64,000 bases of DNA from Bidens hawaiensis (taxonomy: Eukaryota > Streptophyta > Magnoliopsida > Asterales > Asteraceae), in the NCBI GenBank assembly GCA_021521415.1, contig JAIQDT010000061.1:248001-312000 (forward strand), read 5' to 3'. The notes under the pieces are model-generated. The model was not told the DNA's origin. It worked only from the letters and a program-made list of their open reading frames with translations, and made no database searches. Position 1 is the first letter of the stretch; each line of letters opens with the position of its first letter. The translations under genes were made by a program, and so were the position numbers. Shown here one piece after another: positions 20,921-33,515 of the stretch.

Positions 20921-22283
20921 AGCCGGGGTTCAGAATTAATGACCACTTTCCGACAGAGAGTCTTATGTTTGTTTCGGCTCAGGATGAGGGTTTCCCATGG
21001 TTCGCCGACTTCGTGAACTATCTTGCAGACGGGTACTACCCGAAGATGTCTTACCAGCAAAAGAAGAAATTCTTTGCTGATGTTAAGTTTTACCTGTGGG
21101 ACGACCCGTATCTTTTTCGTATAGGTGCTGACCAGTTGATCAGGAGGTGTGTTGACGTTAAGGAGGGATGGCAGATTCTGAGCCATTTCCATGTTGGACC
21201 GACAGGAGGTCACCACGGTGCGAGTTTGACGGCGAAGAAGGTGTTTGATTGTGGTTTTTATTGGCCTTCGATTTTTAAAGATGCGCACGCATTTGTGAAG
21301 GGTTGTGATCGTTGCCAGTGGGTCGGCAACATTTATTCGCGAAATGAAATGCCCCATAATGCTATTCAGGTTTGTGAGGTTTTTGATGTTAGGGGCATTG
21401 ATTTCATGGGACCGTTTCCATCTTCGCTTGGAAACAAGTACATACTCGTGGCGGTCGACTACGTTTCGAAGTGGGCTGAGGCCAAGGCCATACCCACGAA
21501 TGATGCCCGAGTTGTACTCCGTTTTCTCAAGAGCCTTTTTGCTCGTTTTGGTGTCCCGAAGGCGTTGATCAGTGATAGAGGAACTCATTTCTGCAATATG
21601 CAGATGGAGAAGGCGTTGTGACGCTATGGGGTCACCCATTGGCTTGCGAACGCCTACCACCCACAGACTAGTGGGCAGGTAGAAGTGAGTAATCGGGGGA
21701 TCAAACGTATTCTTGAGAAACGGTCGGTTCGAATCGTCAGGATTGGTCCGACAAGTTAGATGATGCATTGTGGGCCTTCCGTACAGCCTACAAAACTCCG
21801 ACCGGTTCCACACCGTTTCGGATGATTTATGGGAAGGCCTGCCACCTGCCTGTCGAGTTGGAGCACCGTGCTTCTTGGGCCCTACAGAGGGTCAATCTTG
21901 ATATGTCCGCCGCGGAGGCCACTCGGTTCCACCAGTTGCACGAGTTAGAGGAGCTGAGAGATCACGCCTACGCCCAGTTGTTCAGGTATAAAGAGCGGAC
22001 GAAGGAACTGCATGATAGGAAGTTAAAGGGTAACAAGTAGTTCAAGTGTGGGGATTTGGTTTTATTGTATAACTCCCGGTTGAGGTTATTCCCGGGAAAG
22101 TTGAGATCCCGATGGTCGGGACCGTTCACGGTCACTGAGGTCTTCCCGTACGGCGCTGTTGAAATAGAGGATAAAGGTGGGAAGTTTAAGGTGAACGGTC
22201 ATAGACAGAATCACTACATTGGCGAGCCAGTGACTGACCAGACGGTCGAGGTATTCTACCTTGACGCGCTCTTCGAGACTTAG
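20921..22283 (+). pseudogene. Athila integrase
   Basis: The N-terminal zinc region ends with CDRCQWVG (about 21304). The core has GIDFMGPFP (first Asp), LISDRGTHF (second Asp) and, after an in-frame TGA at 21619-21621, [13 protein letters not shown] (Glu). A frameshift near 21710-21760 and TAG 22038-22040 break the C-terminal part, which ends with the usual [20 protein letters not shown] segment and TAG at 22281-22283. No chromodomain is present. Confidence 0.9.
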
Positions 22284-23785
22284 ACGCGATGGATGCGCAC
22301 TCGGGAGACTGCCCGAGTTGTAGAGTTTGTATTTATGTATTTGTGTGATGCTATCTGTGTTGTTTTTTCTATTTCAGGTTGTTCCAAGATGAAACCGCTC
22401 GTACTCAATCTCCATTCGAGTCGGTCAATTTAAGGAGTTCCTAAAAAAATGGCATAAAAACCAAAAACACAAAAATATATTTATTTCTTTATGTTTTTGT
22501 TTTCCGTATTATACGCCGCTACATGCGAGCGAGTTTGAGTTCTGCAGGTTATATTATGCGCATGGTAGCTATGGTGGTGTCCTGGAACAGGTTCTCCCGA
22601 GGTTGTGGCCGCGAATGAAATGTTATACGGTCGTTTGGATACTACTCAGCTATTGAAGATTCTGCACACAAACCAGGGGAGTAACCCGTTCTTTGTTTTA
22701 GTCTTGTATACTTTATTTTAATTTTTTTTTATTTTTATTTTATTTTATTTCTTTTCCTTATACTCATCGAGGACGATTTCGTTCTAAGTGTGGGGATGGG
22801 GTTTATTTTACTTAGTTGTAGAAATTTTATTGAAAAAAAAAATTAAAAATTTGAAAAATTTTGAAAAAAATAGTCCCTTGAAATTTGTTTTCTCTACGTT
22901 AAACAGGGGATGATATTATTACCGAGTAGTGGTTATTTTATAACTTCTTAGTGTTTTCAAAAAAATATATATAATAAATAAGAATAGTGCCTATTAGACC
23001 TGCATGTAATGTATGGTAACCGAACGGTTTAGACTTAGTAATCGTGTGTCGGTAGGTTTAGCCTTTGAGAATGAAAGGGCGGTTTGGTTGTTGACCTAAT
23101 TGAACCTCTTAAATGGCCTGACTATAGTGGGAAACATATTAGGGGTTTTGTTTGTTTAACTAAGCTCGTGACAGGACTGGAATGAAAAGCCGGGTCATAC
23201 TCAAGCCTCGAGTCACATGATCGTCTGTAAATATTAGTTGTTTTATCTTTTGTATTTGTTTCTGTTCTTGCAAAGCCATGTAATATGAGGAAAAAAAAGC
23301 CAAAAGGCAGGAAAAAAAAGAATGCATTTGTAATTGCGTGCACTTGAAAGAGAGCTAGAGTTTATAGTTTTTATATGAGTCGAAATGTTTAATCATGTGG
23401 CAAAAGGTTTAAGTCAAGTTGGGGTGGTTTGACCCGGTAAAACCATAATGGAATTGGTGAAGTGGCAGCAGGGCTTTTAGGTGTGGGTTCCACTTAGTCA
23501 TACAAATTAATAGAATTGTCACGCCTTATTTGCCTCGGTAAGTATTAGGGGCATGGGTTTAAAGTGGACAGCAATACCGGCAATCGACCTGATCTAGCTT
23601 ATTAGGTGAAAGTTGGAAGAGATATTTGGGTAACGGGTCATTTGTTCTAATACTTTAAAAATAAGAAAAAAAATATACTAATAATAATAATAAATAAATA
23701 AAACCAAGAGTTGTCGGTTGAACTCGGGTATGATCCTGTGTAGTATTCTTTTTCAGGGACGAAAAAGTCTTAAGTGTGGGATATT
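22284..23785 (+). other. Athila 3' non-coding region with two polypurine tracts
   Basis: No env-like ORF is recognisable. AAGTGTGGGGATGGGG (about 22786-22801), following GAGGACGA, and TAAGTGTGGGATATT (23771-23785), following CAAGGACGAAAAAG, are related purine-rich blocks; the second abuts the 3' LTR and should be the PPT. A block AAGTGGACAGCAATACCGG near 23563-23581 recurs in the LARD element (40060-40078). The rest is AT-rich. Confidence 0.7.
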
Positions 23786-25447
23786 TGATGTGTTGTAAAA
23801 CACACGTATTTTCCGCACGTTTTATCTACGTATTATATTATATTTTATATGTTTTAACTCGTTTTAGATAGCTTTTACATAATTTTATTCATGTTATAGG
23901 TTTTGGGTGAAAGAAACCGAGCTTTTGGAGTGGTTTACGAGCATTTTACGCACTCGTTTTCAAGTAAACAACTCAAGGCCCGGCCCGTATGCATCATGGA
24001 GGCCCAAATCTTACATTATATCATCAGATAAAAAATAAAAAAAACCCTAGAGGTATAGCAGCTGGCCGATCGGAACTGGGCAGCAAGGGAGGAAGAAGAA
24101 AAAGTTTTTTCGGCTTAGAGTTGGATCGTGTGACGGCTAGGGAAGGAAGAAGACACAAGAACCAAGCCTCGGGGACGTTTCTCATCAGTTGTAGCAGCCA
24201 AGAACAGCCCGGAATTCATCCATATCCTTTCTTTTCATAACATTGTTCATCATCTTTTTATACTTGTTCAATTGATTACTAGTTTTGCGATTGATTGAAA
24301 GATTGAAGTGTTTATGAGTAGGATTGATTGTTGAATGATTTTTGAGATGATTGGTATGAGTTTTATGGTGTTTTTATTGAGTATATGCTGCTGTCCAAAT
24401 AATATGTTAGGCTAATCTTGTTAGTTCTACCTAGGAATGATGATTATTGTTAGGTTTTATGGATTGTTTGATTGATAGACTTGAATTGTTATTGTAAAGT
24501 TTGATTTAGACATGAAATAAGTTGTGTTTAAGGGCTGGAAATTTTGGTGATTCATTGCATAAACCCCATGTGTTGATTGATTAGTTTTGTATTGATTGAT
24601 CGATGCATTGTTTGATTCTAGACTTGGTGTTTAGGGTTTGTTTGCGGTAGGAACAACCGTAGGGTTTTGTTGCATGATTATTTGGTTAAAGTACAGCGGT
24701 TAAGCACCTTCTTAGAGACCGAGAGGTGATAAGAAGTTAGGGTTGTGTCATTGCCTTCGCATGCTAGAATAAGGATTGCACGAGAGCGAGTTCGTTTCTT
24801 GTCAGGTTTAGGTGTTTTGAGCGACTAGTTGATCTATTTTAGTTTAAGTTGAATTGTTCCTCTATCCTTGGTTGTGTAGTATTCATTGCCATTAGGGTCG
24901 AGTGTTGGTGAGACCGAGAGGTGATCCATCATTAGAACACGTTAGCAATTGTTTCCCGGTTTGGTCGTTTTAGCCGATTTTGAGTAGTTTAGGCTTGTTG
25001 AGTGAGACCGAGAGGTGATCTAGTGAGCCCGAGCGATCCTTAGTCGTGTCATCTTTAGGGACCGGTGTCTTGAAGTCATTCAATCCATTAGCTTGTTAGG
25101 CCTACAATTTGATTCAGACATAGGTAGACGTTTTTCTCCATCTTAAGTTAACACAGTTAGTTTTCCGTTAAGTTTTCTATTTTTAGTAAGTTTTGTCAGT
25201 CTGTTAGGTTAGTTCAGTTAAGTTAAAAGAAATTAAAAATCAATTAAATATTATTCTAAGGTAGGTCTTGTCTAAGGTTAGTAATCGTTAGCGTCTTACG
25301 TGTCCACGTGTTCGATACTCGGACTTCCTAGGTCTATACTACTTGCGATCGTTACACTTGCCGGTTGTGTGTGATTTTAGGATTTTCGTTTTAATATTAA
25401 AGCTTAGTTGTGAGGGTCATTATTATAGGGTTATTAGACACACATCA
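23786..25447 (+). repeat. 3' LTR of the Athila element
   Basis: Pair of 15049-16715 with the same ends. It is followed by CCCCT target duplication at 25448-25452. Confidence 0.95.
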
Positions 25448-25452
25448 CCCCT

Positions 25453-26767
25453 TGATGTCATGATACATTTATTTATCATTAATGAATTTGAAGCATATAT
25501 CATCTTCTTTTTCACGCTTTTTCATTTGCTTCATTTTCTGTTTATGAACTTTCAAATATATATATATATATATATATAGCTATTTAGTAGCTGCTCGTAA
25601 TTTGATAAACTGTTTTTGGTAGACCAAAACATCAACAGGCTCGTATATGATTGGATAATTGCCTTTCTGCCTATCATTCGGAGAGATGTGCAAGGAAACA
25701 TACCTTAGTTTTCAAATGAATCACCACATCAAACTTAGCATGATTATAGTATTTGTATCACATAGATCACTGCACTCATGAGAAGAAGCTACACAAATTG
25801 TCAATTTGCTGAATAGAAATCTTTTAAGCCTATAATCCATGAGTTAGGAGATTAGACAATATACTATCATTTCCCAAATTAGTTGGATTCAATCTCCACT
25901 TAAAAAAAAAACACTTTTCACTCCTGATTAGGAACTTGGATTATGTTATCATATCTCTTGTATGATCACCAAAACCGTGTTGCTTAATCAAAATCTCTTT
26001 ACCATTTAAAAACCATTTTCCTTTTGAAAATTCAGTTGAAGAACAGTGATTTTAAAGATGGTGTTGTCATTTAAGCATTTGTAATGAAGCACACACTTTC
26101 ACAGAATCAAAACACAGACTTTCAGAGAGCACAAAAACAACCAAGCATCACTTAAGTCTGTCGAGCGTGCTCAGAACTTCATCGAGCAACCTTAGAAGTA
26201 AATCAGTTTAATGATTGTGCTCGAGAGACTTAACTTTGTGCTTGAGCAGTAAGTTACAAGGAATAAGTTTATCCTGAACTTCCAAGTATGGATTATTTAT
26301 GCTCGAAGAGCATTAAACACCCATCTTCCACAGAAGCATGCTCGAAACACTTGTAAAAGTTTTCAAGACTACTTCCATGCTCGAGCAATTAAGCAATGAC
26401 CTCTGTGCTCGAGTGACTTAGAATAGTCTCACTGAAGCCTATGCTTGTGCTCGAAGACCAGTAAGCACATCATCAAGGACAGATTCATGCTCGAATTACT
26501 TAGAATCATAAAAAGTCATCATGCAAGCACAGATTCATGTACTAACAGCTGTAATTCTCAAGATTAACATAAATTCCACACAAGAACAGTCACAAACATG
26601 ATTCATGCAATTTGAGTAATCATTCAAGCATAGCGATGTCATCATGCAAACATTCAAAGTGAGTAACATTGATCATCAGTAAGCACCTCACTTAAGCACA
26701 CATCCTAAATTAAACCTCATCAGCATTAATCATTCCTAGACATTTTAATAGAAAGTGAAAACTGGTT
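25453..26767 (-). other. Sirevirus pol-env spacer, pol-proximal part
   Basis: No gene. It holds a TA microsatellite (25557-25578) and a GCTCGA array (26158-26500). It joins 13511-15043 when the Athila element is removed. Confidence 0.65.
26158..26500. repeat. GCTCGA motif array (spacer, pol side)
   Basis: Nine to ten exact GCTCGA/TCGAGC hexamers in about 340 bases, several as TGCTCGA and some overlapping as CTCGAG. It matches the arrays in the LTRs and in the other half of the spacer. Confidence 0.8.
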
Positions 26768-27550
26768 TTATCTAATTGTTTTGGTGAACAAATCAGCCAA
26801 ATTATCAGATGTGTCTACCATTTTCATTTCTATAAGCCCTTTTTCCTGACAATCCCTAATGAAATGATGTCTAATTTCAATGTGCTTAGTTTTAGAATGT
26901 TGGACTGAATTATTAACAATGAACATAGCAGCAGTATTATCACTTAAAATAGGTGTGAGTAAGAAATTCAGACCATAATCCAGCAATTGGTTTTCAATCC
27001 ACAGAACCTGTGCACAGCAAGCAGATGCAGCAATGTACTCCGCTTCAGCAGTAGAGATTGACACTGTGGTTTGTTTCTTGCATTGCCATGACACGAGTCT
27101 GTTCCCAAGAAACTGACATCCTCCTGAAGTTGATTTTCGACTCATGTTGCAACCATCATAGTCACTGTCAGTATAAGCCATCAAATCAAAGGAAGAGTTC
27201 TTTGGATACCAAATTCCCAAGTCTGGTTTTCCTTTCAAGTATCTGAATATTCTTTTCACTGCTAGCATATGTGACACTTTGGGGTTTGCTTGAAATCTTG
27301 CACAGACACACACAGCAAATATAATATCTAGCCTAGATGCTGTGAGATACATCAATGATCCTATCTTGGCCCTATATTCATGCTGGTCCACTAGCTCCCC
27401 CTTTTCATCAGGTACCATTTTTCTCATGTGTGTCCATCGGTGTTGACACTGTCTTGAAGTCTTGGCACTTGAACTTGGTGAGAATCTCTTGCACATATTT
27501 TGATTGATTGACGAAAATTCCATCTGGCTTCTGTTGCACTTGTAGTCCAA
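26768..27550 (-). pseudogene. Sirevirus-like RNase H and pol C-terminus
   Basis: 260 open residues ending at 26768. They contain the RT thumb/connection (YRAKIGSLMYLTASRLDI, FRYLKGKPDLGIWYP) and copia RNase H (AYTDSDYDGC, SISTAEAEYIAAS, LSDNTAAM, IEIRHHFIRD, ADLFTKTIR at the end). It is out of frame with the RT piece, so an indel lies between about 27410 and 27460. Role: removal of template RNA during reverse transcription. The domain itself is intact. Confidence 0.92.
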
Positions 27551-29549
27551 GGAAGAACTTCATTTCTCCCATTGATCTCATTTGGTATTTTGACTTCATC
27601 ACTTGCTCAAAATCTTTGCACATTTGTTCATTTGTTGAGCCAAAAATGATGTCATCCACTTACACTTGCAATAGTAGCAAAACTTTTCCCTCTCTTTTGT
27701 AAAACAAAGTCTTGCCAATGGCTCCTCTACAGAAACCATGTTCTAACAGATGGTTAGAAAGCTCATCATACCAGGCTCTTAGTGCCTGATGTAGTCCATA
27801 AAGTGCCTTGCTAAGCTTGTAGACTTTGTTTGGATGAATTGGATATTCAAATCCAAGAGGTTGAGTGACATAAACTTCTTCATCTATCTTTCCATTCAGA
27901 AATGCAGATTTTACATCAAGCTGATAGACTTTAATCTTCATTGATGCTGCATATGCTAGAAAAATCCTGATAGCCTCTAGTCTTGCAACATGAGCAAATA
28001 CTTCTTCAAAATCTACTCCTTTTTCTTGTAGACACCCTAGAGCCACCAATCTAGCTTTGTTCTTAATCACTATCCCCCTTTCATCCTTCTTGTTTCTAAA
28101 AACCCATTTTGTACCAATTGCATACTTGCCTCTGGGCTTGTCCATCAAGTCCCACACATGTAAGTCTCTGAACTGAGCTAATTTCTTCTTCATAGCTTCC
28201 ACCCATCTGTTGTCCTTTAAAGCTTGATTGATATTCTTTGGTTCAACTTGGGATAGAAAACATGCATACAGGTGGATATTTGCTCTTTCAGACGCACTTC
28301 TGGTAACTCTCTCATGTAAATCTCCAATTATGTTCTCTACAGGGTGATTTCTTTCAACATAGATAGTTTGAACAACTGGTGGTACAAACACTTCTGCTTC
28401 TAGATTTGTCATATTCGTCTCAGCAGATTCATCTTCAAATCTGACTTGATTCTCAGTGGAGTTTTGAACATGATTGAGTCCTGATGTAGATGCATCATTT
28501 CCTCCTAGCGGCAATGAGTCAAATAGGCTCTGCAACTGAGACATTTCTTCAGTCTGAGAGGGTTGTAGACTTTGGATGGGCTCACTTTCAATAACACTTG
28601 GACCTTCATTTGAGATTTCAACTGTAGCCTCTTGTCCAACTCTCTCTACATCATCTTCCTCTTGGATATTTCTACCAAAGTCAAAACCATTTGCTTCATG
28701 AGCAACTGATGTCCATAGTTTGTCCAGATCAACTTGTTTTGCTTTTTCTTTTTCTTCAAAGCTGGTTCTGTACATACTATCATCCATGTCTTCACTATAG
28801 ATTTTAAATGATTTGATCATTTTCTCAAGATCAAATAGCCATTTTGGACCATCAGTATTGTTGAATTGGTTTTCATTGAAGATGATGTCAGATGATTCAA
28901 TGACCACCATGTGCTCTTTCACATAAACTCCATAAGCTTTTGAATGAGATGAATACCCCACAAAGAAACATTCCAGAGATTTGGACTGGAATTTTTTCAA
29001 GTAGTCCTTTGTGTTCAATAGTGAGCATTTACATCCAAAAGGCTTCAAGAACTTCACATAAGGCTTTCTCTGGTAGAGAATTTCATATGGGGTCTTGTTT
29101 TGAACCTTGTTAAGTAGAACCCTGTTCTGCACATAACATGCAGTATTTATTGCTTCTGCCCAGAAGGTAACAGGAAGGTTGGCATCAACAATCATGGTCC
29201 TTGCAGCTTCAATTAAAGTTCTATTTCTCCTTTCTGCAACACCATTTTGTTCAGGGGTTCTAGGAGCACTATACTGCTGGAAAATACCCTTAGAAGTGCA
29301 AAATTCACTCATAATGTCATTCTTGAAATCTGACCCATTGTCACTTCTAACTACCTTTACTTTTCTGTCAAGTTGATTTTCCATCTTGAGTACACAGGAT
29401 TTGATCAAATTTGGTGTTTCATCCTTGGTGCCCATAAAATATACCCAAGTGAATCTTGAACAATCATCAGTTATCACTAAGCAGTATCTCTTCTTCCCAA
29501 CACTTGGAACACTCACTGGACCAAACAAGTCCATGTGAAGTAATTCCAA
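27408..29549 (-). pseudogene. Sirevirus-like integrase core and reverse transcriptase
   Basis: 629 residues open from 29549. The integrase core has [10 protein letters not shown] (first Asp), VRSDNGSDF (second Asp) and [16 protein letters not shown] (Glu). After a Ser/Glu-rich linker, RT has [31 protein letters not shown] and [14 protein letters not shown]. The frame meets TAA at 27662-27660, exactly where the first residue of the YVDD catalytic box should be; VDDIIFG follows in the same frame and runs to 27408. The polymerase cannot be complete without readthrough. Confidence 0.93.
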
Positions 29550-30185
29550 TACCTCATCTATTATGTTTATCAGTTTGCTCTTGTGTGAGGATTTGTGTTG
29601 TTTTCCCTTTAGGCAAGATGTGCATTTTCTTCTAGCTTGAACTCTCTTGTGGGAAGGCCAACAACATGTTCACCTTTCACTAGTTTGTTCATGTTCTTCA
29701 AATTTACATGACACATCTTCCTGTGCCATAGCATAGTTTCATTCTCAGTTGCCTTTGATACAAAGCATGAACCACCTCTTGAAGTTGCATATTCATTCTC
29801 AGTTCATAGAGGTTGCCATTTCTTGGAGCCATCATCATAATCATTTCAGTTGGAATCACAAACTCTGGCTTCAAAATCAGGCAATGTTCATCATTGAAGG
29901 CAACCTTGTATCCCTTGTCACACACTTAAGAAATGCTCAGCAAATTGTACTGTAGTCCTTCAACATTTAGAACATTCTCAAAGGATACTTTGCCATTTGT
30001 GAGTGTTCCCTTTCCAACAATTTTTCCTCCATTTTCATCACTCCCAAATGCAACTAGTCCCTCATATTTATTCACTTAATTAATCAATGCAGACTTGTCA
30101 CATGTCATGTGCCTTGAACATCCACTGTCCATATACCATAAATCATTGCTACTCATGGACTGTTCCTGCACACACACAAAAGGAA
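29550..30185 (-). pseudogene. Sirevirus-like protease and GAG-pre-integrase region
   Basis: The aspartic protease motif appears as WYMDSGCSRHMT near 30135-30100 (DSG form typical of copia). The GAG-pre-integrase LWHRKMCHVNLKNMNKL lies near 29725-29670. Several in-frame stops interrupt it (near 30080, 29925 and 29640-29560), so the region is dead. It lies between the gag C-terminus and the integrase core. Confidence 0.8.
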
Positions 30186-31533
30186 TCAGTTTGATTCTGA
30201 GTTACAAACTTCATCAGTTTGTAGTTTAGAGATAGTGGAGGATGCATCAGAAGTTTGGATTGGAACTGGTGGGTGGATCTTCATACACGACTTCACAATC
30301 TTCATCAGTGTCGTATTCTGATCCCTGTGCACTGCAGACAATTTAGTGCAACCAACAACTTCCTCAATCACCTTATCCTTCCCTTCTTCTACTTCCTTCT
30401 TTGCCTTCCACTTGAATTCTCTTGGTTCAAATCCTTGTTTCAAAAGAAACTTATCATCACCATTTAGAACACCTGGTCTCCTTTTTGCTTTTTCTTCATT
30501 TGGTGACCTTTTGTTCTTGTATGTTGTTATCAGGATTTGGTTATCTTCTTTGATCTTCACAGTCGTTTTGAGCCTTTGTTCCAACATAGGCTGATGGTCC
30601 TTATCTTCAGATGGGTTTTTGTTTCCATTCAAGTATCTCTCATACATTTCTTTGTAGCTTTTCATGTCATAGCCACTAACCACATCTGGAATTTCAAAAA
30701 TATCCTCAAGAACCCAGCAAGAGTCAGTGTGATGCCCATATGCATCACATTTCAGGCAGAACACTTTAGCAAAGCTTCCCAAATCTTCAAGAAGTTTCTT
30801 GTCCTTGATCTTGTCACTTGGTTTAGGGAAGTCAAATCCTTAAGATGTCTTTGGATTAAATTGTTGGAGAAATCCATCTTGATTGGCTTGCTGAGATCCA
30901 TTGCTTGTGGATATTTTTCTTTGACAAAACGATTTTCTTCAGCTTGGATGGCAATCTTGAAGAACTTCCCTCTTCTTCTTTTGTATGTCTTCTTCTTGGA
31001 GCATAATCCAAATCACAAACATCAAACAATTCATGATTAGAAAAGACTGGGTAGATTGGTGGATGACTCTGATCATAAGAAGATTTCCTTGGTTGTTCTG
31101 TTTTTTTCTTGATGACTGGCTGTGGGTCCGTTCTTTTCTTGATGACTGGCTGTGGTCTAGCACATATATCAAATGGAACATGCTCTCTTCTCATTCTTTC
31201 ATGGTGCTTTCTTACCTGTGATGTCATAGGTAGAAGAAGAGGAATTTTGTCACTTTTCTTCTTATTTGTACTTTTCTTCTTCTTCCCCTTTGATGACTTA
31301 GAGCTTCCACAGCTACAATTGCTTTCTTCATTGGAGTATTCACTCCACTTCTTTTTCACTCCTTGAGGCTGTTCATCAATCACAGTGTCTGATTTATCAG
31401 GCTGTTTCATCACAAATTCTCCATCCTGATCTACGGTCACATCATCATACTGCTTGATAAATTCAGGCTTATCATCAAACACATTTTTGAACTGTTTGAG
31501 ATACTCACTTCTGCTCTCTTTATCAACCTTCAA
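30186..31533 (-). pseudogene. Sirevirus-like gag C-terminal extension
   Basis: Two open pieces, 31533-30856 (225 residues) and 30782-30186 (198 residues), are in different frames from each other and from gag upstream. They are basic and Lys/Ser-rich (GKKKKSTNKKKSDK; a repeated QPVIKK unit), and the second holds a knuckle-like FCLKCDAYGHHTDSC. The sequence links gag to protease. Extended gag of this kind is seen in Sireviruses; the precise role is not known to me. Confidence 0.7.
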
Positions 31534-31543
31534 AGGATAGCTG

Positions 31544-33406
31544 TCACAAAAAAGGTGGTGGAACCTTCTTGTACTTCTTTTCTTTTGTCATTTTGTCAAC
31601 ATGACCAATAATGTTTCCTGTAGAGACAAGATTTTTCAAAAACTCCATTTCAATCAATAATTCTGCATTCTTGAGTTTTTCATCAGCAAACATCTTCTTT
31701 AGTCCCTCTATCTCAATTCTCATTCTGGATTGAACTTGATATGATACGATACAATCATCCTCCAATCCCTTGATTTGACTTTCATATGTAGCTTCACTAT
31801 CCGCATACACATTCAGAAAGACATCCTTCCTTCCACATTCAGTTTTCCATTTTCCAACCTCCTGATTTAATTCATCAATTTTAGCAAGAAGATCCGAAAT
31901 AGAAGTGTCAGAATTTACGTGAGTGTTGGAAGATTCAGCCTTGTCATTTATTTTGGCCATGAATGCAACATTTGCCCTTTCCATCTCGGCAGCTTGATTA
32001 CTCCAGTCAAACTCTCCATCCTGAGCCACCCTTGCAACAGCTACATTCCCTTGATCCCTTTGCTGGTTTGTACCATTTTGAGATGGTCTGTTTTGATTTG
32101 TGTGAACCTGCATCTGATTATTTCTCTGAGGTTGAAATGTTTGTTGCTGAGTTCTATTCTGATTTTGATAGGAATTTTGGTTGGGCATTTGATTCCTTTG
32201 CTGCTGAAAGTTTTGGTTCTGATTCTGATAGAACTGATTCTGGTTAACTTGATTTCCATACTACCTTGGCATGTTGCATTCCCTTGCAAAGTGTCCCGGT
32301 TGTTGATAGTTATAAAAGATGGCTTTGGATTTGTCAAATCCAATCCTTTCATTTGGTCCATTGAAACTGGTTCTGCCAGTTCTGTTATACAACCTTTTGC
32401 TTCTTACTGCCAACATAGTAGCTTGCCATTTGATGTCCATATCTTCTAAATCATCTGCATCTATCTGTTCTAAGTCTTCTTGCACGATGCTTGTGTTTAT
32501 CACATTCTTGGCCACAAAGGCATGGTAAGACTCAGTGAACATTGAGAATAATGCCTGGTAATTTGTTCCTTTAGTTGGATTATGTTGTGTGAAAGTAGAC
32601 TGCCCATTTCCAGTAGATTGATTTTCATCTTCAATCAGCTGCACCTTGAATCTTGACTGACTGTTATAAGATGATTTTGCTTCTGAAGGTTCCTCAATGA
32701 TAGGCTGTTGATTCTTGACTAAGAGATTGCCCATGGGTGCCACAAGAGCATTGTTCATTTGAAAGCTTGGCTTGTCCTCTCGAATCATATGGTTTTCAAT
32801 CATTTCATGTTCAACAGCCATGAGGAAAGCTATCACATAATCTAACTTGAAGTTAGGAAAGTTGGCCTTGTCTTTGATGAACTTGCTGGCAGTATACCAC
32901 TCGCCAGATAGAGATGACAAAAGCTTCTTATTAAGCTCAAAATCGGAAATCTGCAAATTAGTGGTCCTAATTTCATTTACAATGGTCATGAATCTTTGTA
33001 ACACCGACTTCAACCTTTCTCCTTCTTTAAACTTAAATCTGTCCAACTGCTGCTTCAGTCGGTCTTTCTTAATGTCTCTCAAGTCAGTGTTTCCTTCAAA
33101 CATTTCAATCACTGCATCATACATATCCTTTGCATTTTTATGATGATTTACAGTGGTTAAAATTTCCCATGAAAGCCCCAACTTTAGCAATGACAGTGCT
33201 TTATCATCCCTCTTTTTCATTCTCAAATCAACCACATCATTATTGTTTGGAGCTGCTGAAGGAGTATAGTTCCCTTCAGTGATAGCCATCCAAATTTCTG
33301 GATCGTTGTAGTTCACTGCATCTTTAAATAGCACTTTCCATTTTATGAAGTTCTCTTGTCCAAGCAACCTTGGAATCTTGTTGGTTGACACTTCCTGGTC
33401 TTCCAT
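31544..33406 (-). pseudogene. Sirevirus-like gag
   Basis: It starts at ATG 33406, about 110 bases after the LTR. The first 230 residues are a copia gag domain (LLGQENFIKWKVLFKDAV, ERLKSVLQRFMTIVNEIR, LLSSLSGEW). The zinc knuckle reads FYNYQQPGHFAREC, with both leading cysteines replaced by tyrosine. TAG at 32263-32261 follows, then the frame continues through a Gln/Asn-rich segment and a coiled-coil segment to 31544. Intact copies would form the virus-like particle in the cytoplasm. Confidence 0.9.
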
Positions 33407-33499
33407 TTCACCAGATCTGAGTTTTACAACATCATATCACAGTGAATCTTCAAGCTTCTTCACAAACCCTCAATCTCGTGGTCTTCAGTGAGCTTACTC

Positions 33500-33513
33500 A
33501 AGCTCTGATGCCA
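33500..33513 (-). other. Primer binding site, initiator tRNA-Met type
   Basis: On the minus strand TGGCATCAGAGC follows the LTR end (CCTGACA plus two bases). It matches the TGGTATCAGAGC primer site typical of plant copia elements with one change. Confidence 0.9.
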
Positions 33514-33515
33514 CT

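Larger units (their letters stand above)
15049..25447 (+). mobile_element. Athila-type Ty3/gypsy element, full-length but defective
   Basis: 10.4-kb element with TG...CA LTRs of 1667 and 1662 bp, perfect CCCCT target duplication, tRNA-Asp-type PBS, gag, protease, RT with the Athila-like FMDDFSIFG box, RNase H, integrase and a 1.5-kb non-coding 3' region where Athila elements may carry an env-like ORF. About 30 substitutions by eye separate the LTRs, so it is the youngest of the nested insertions. The ORFs carry at least nine lesions. Confidence 0.95.

Noticed and set aside
20914..21813. 299-residue minus-strand open frame
   Set aside because: It is antisense to the Athila integrase with its clear catalytic motifs and has no domain of its own.
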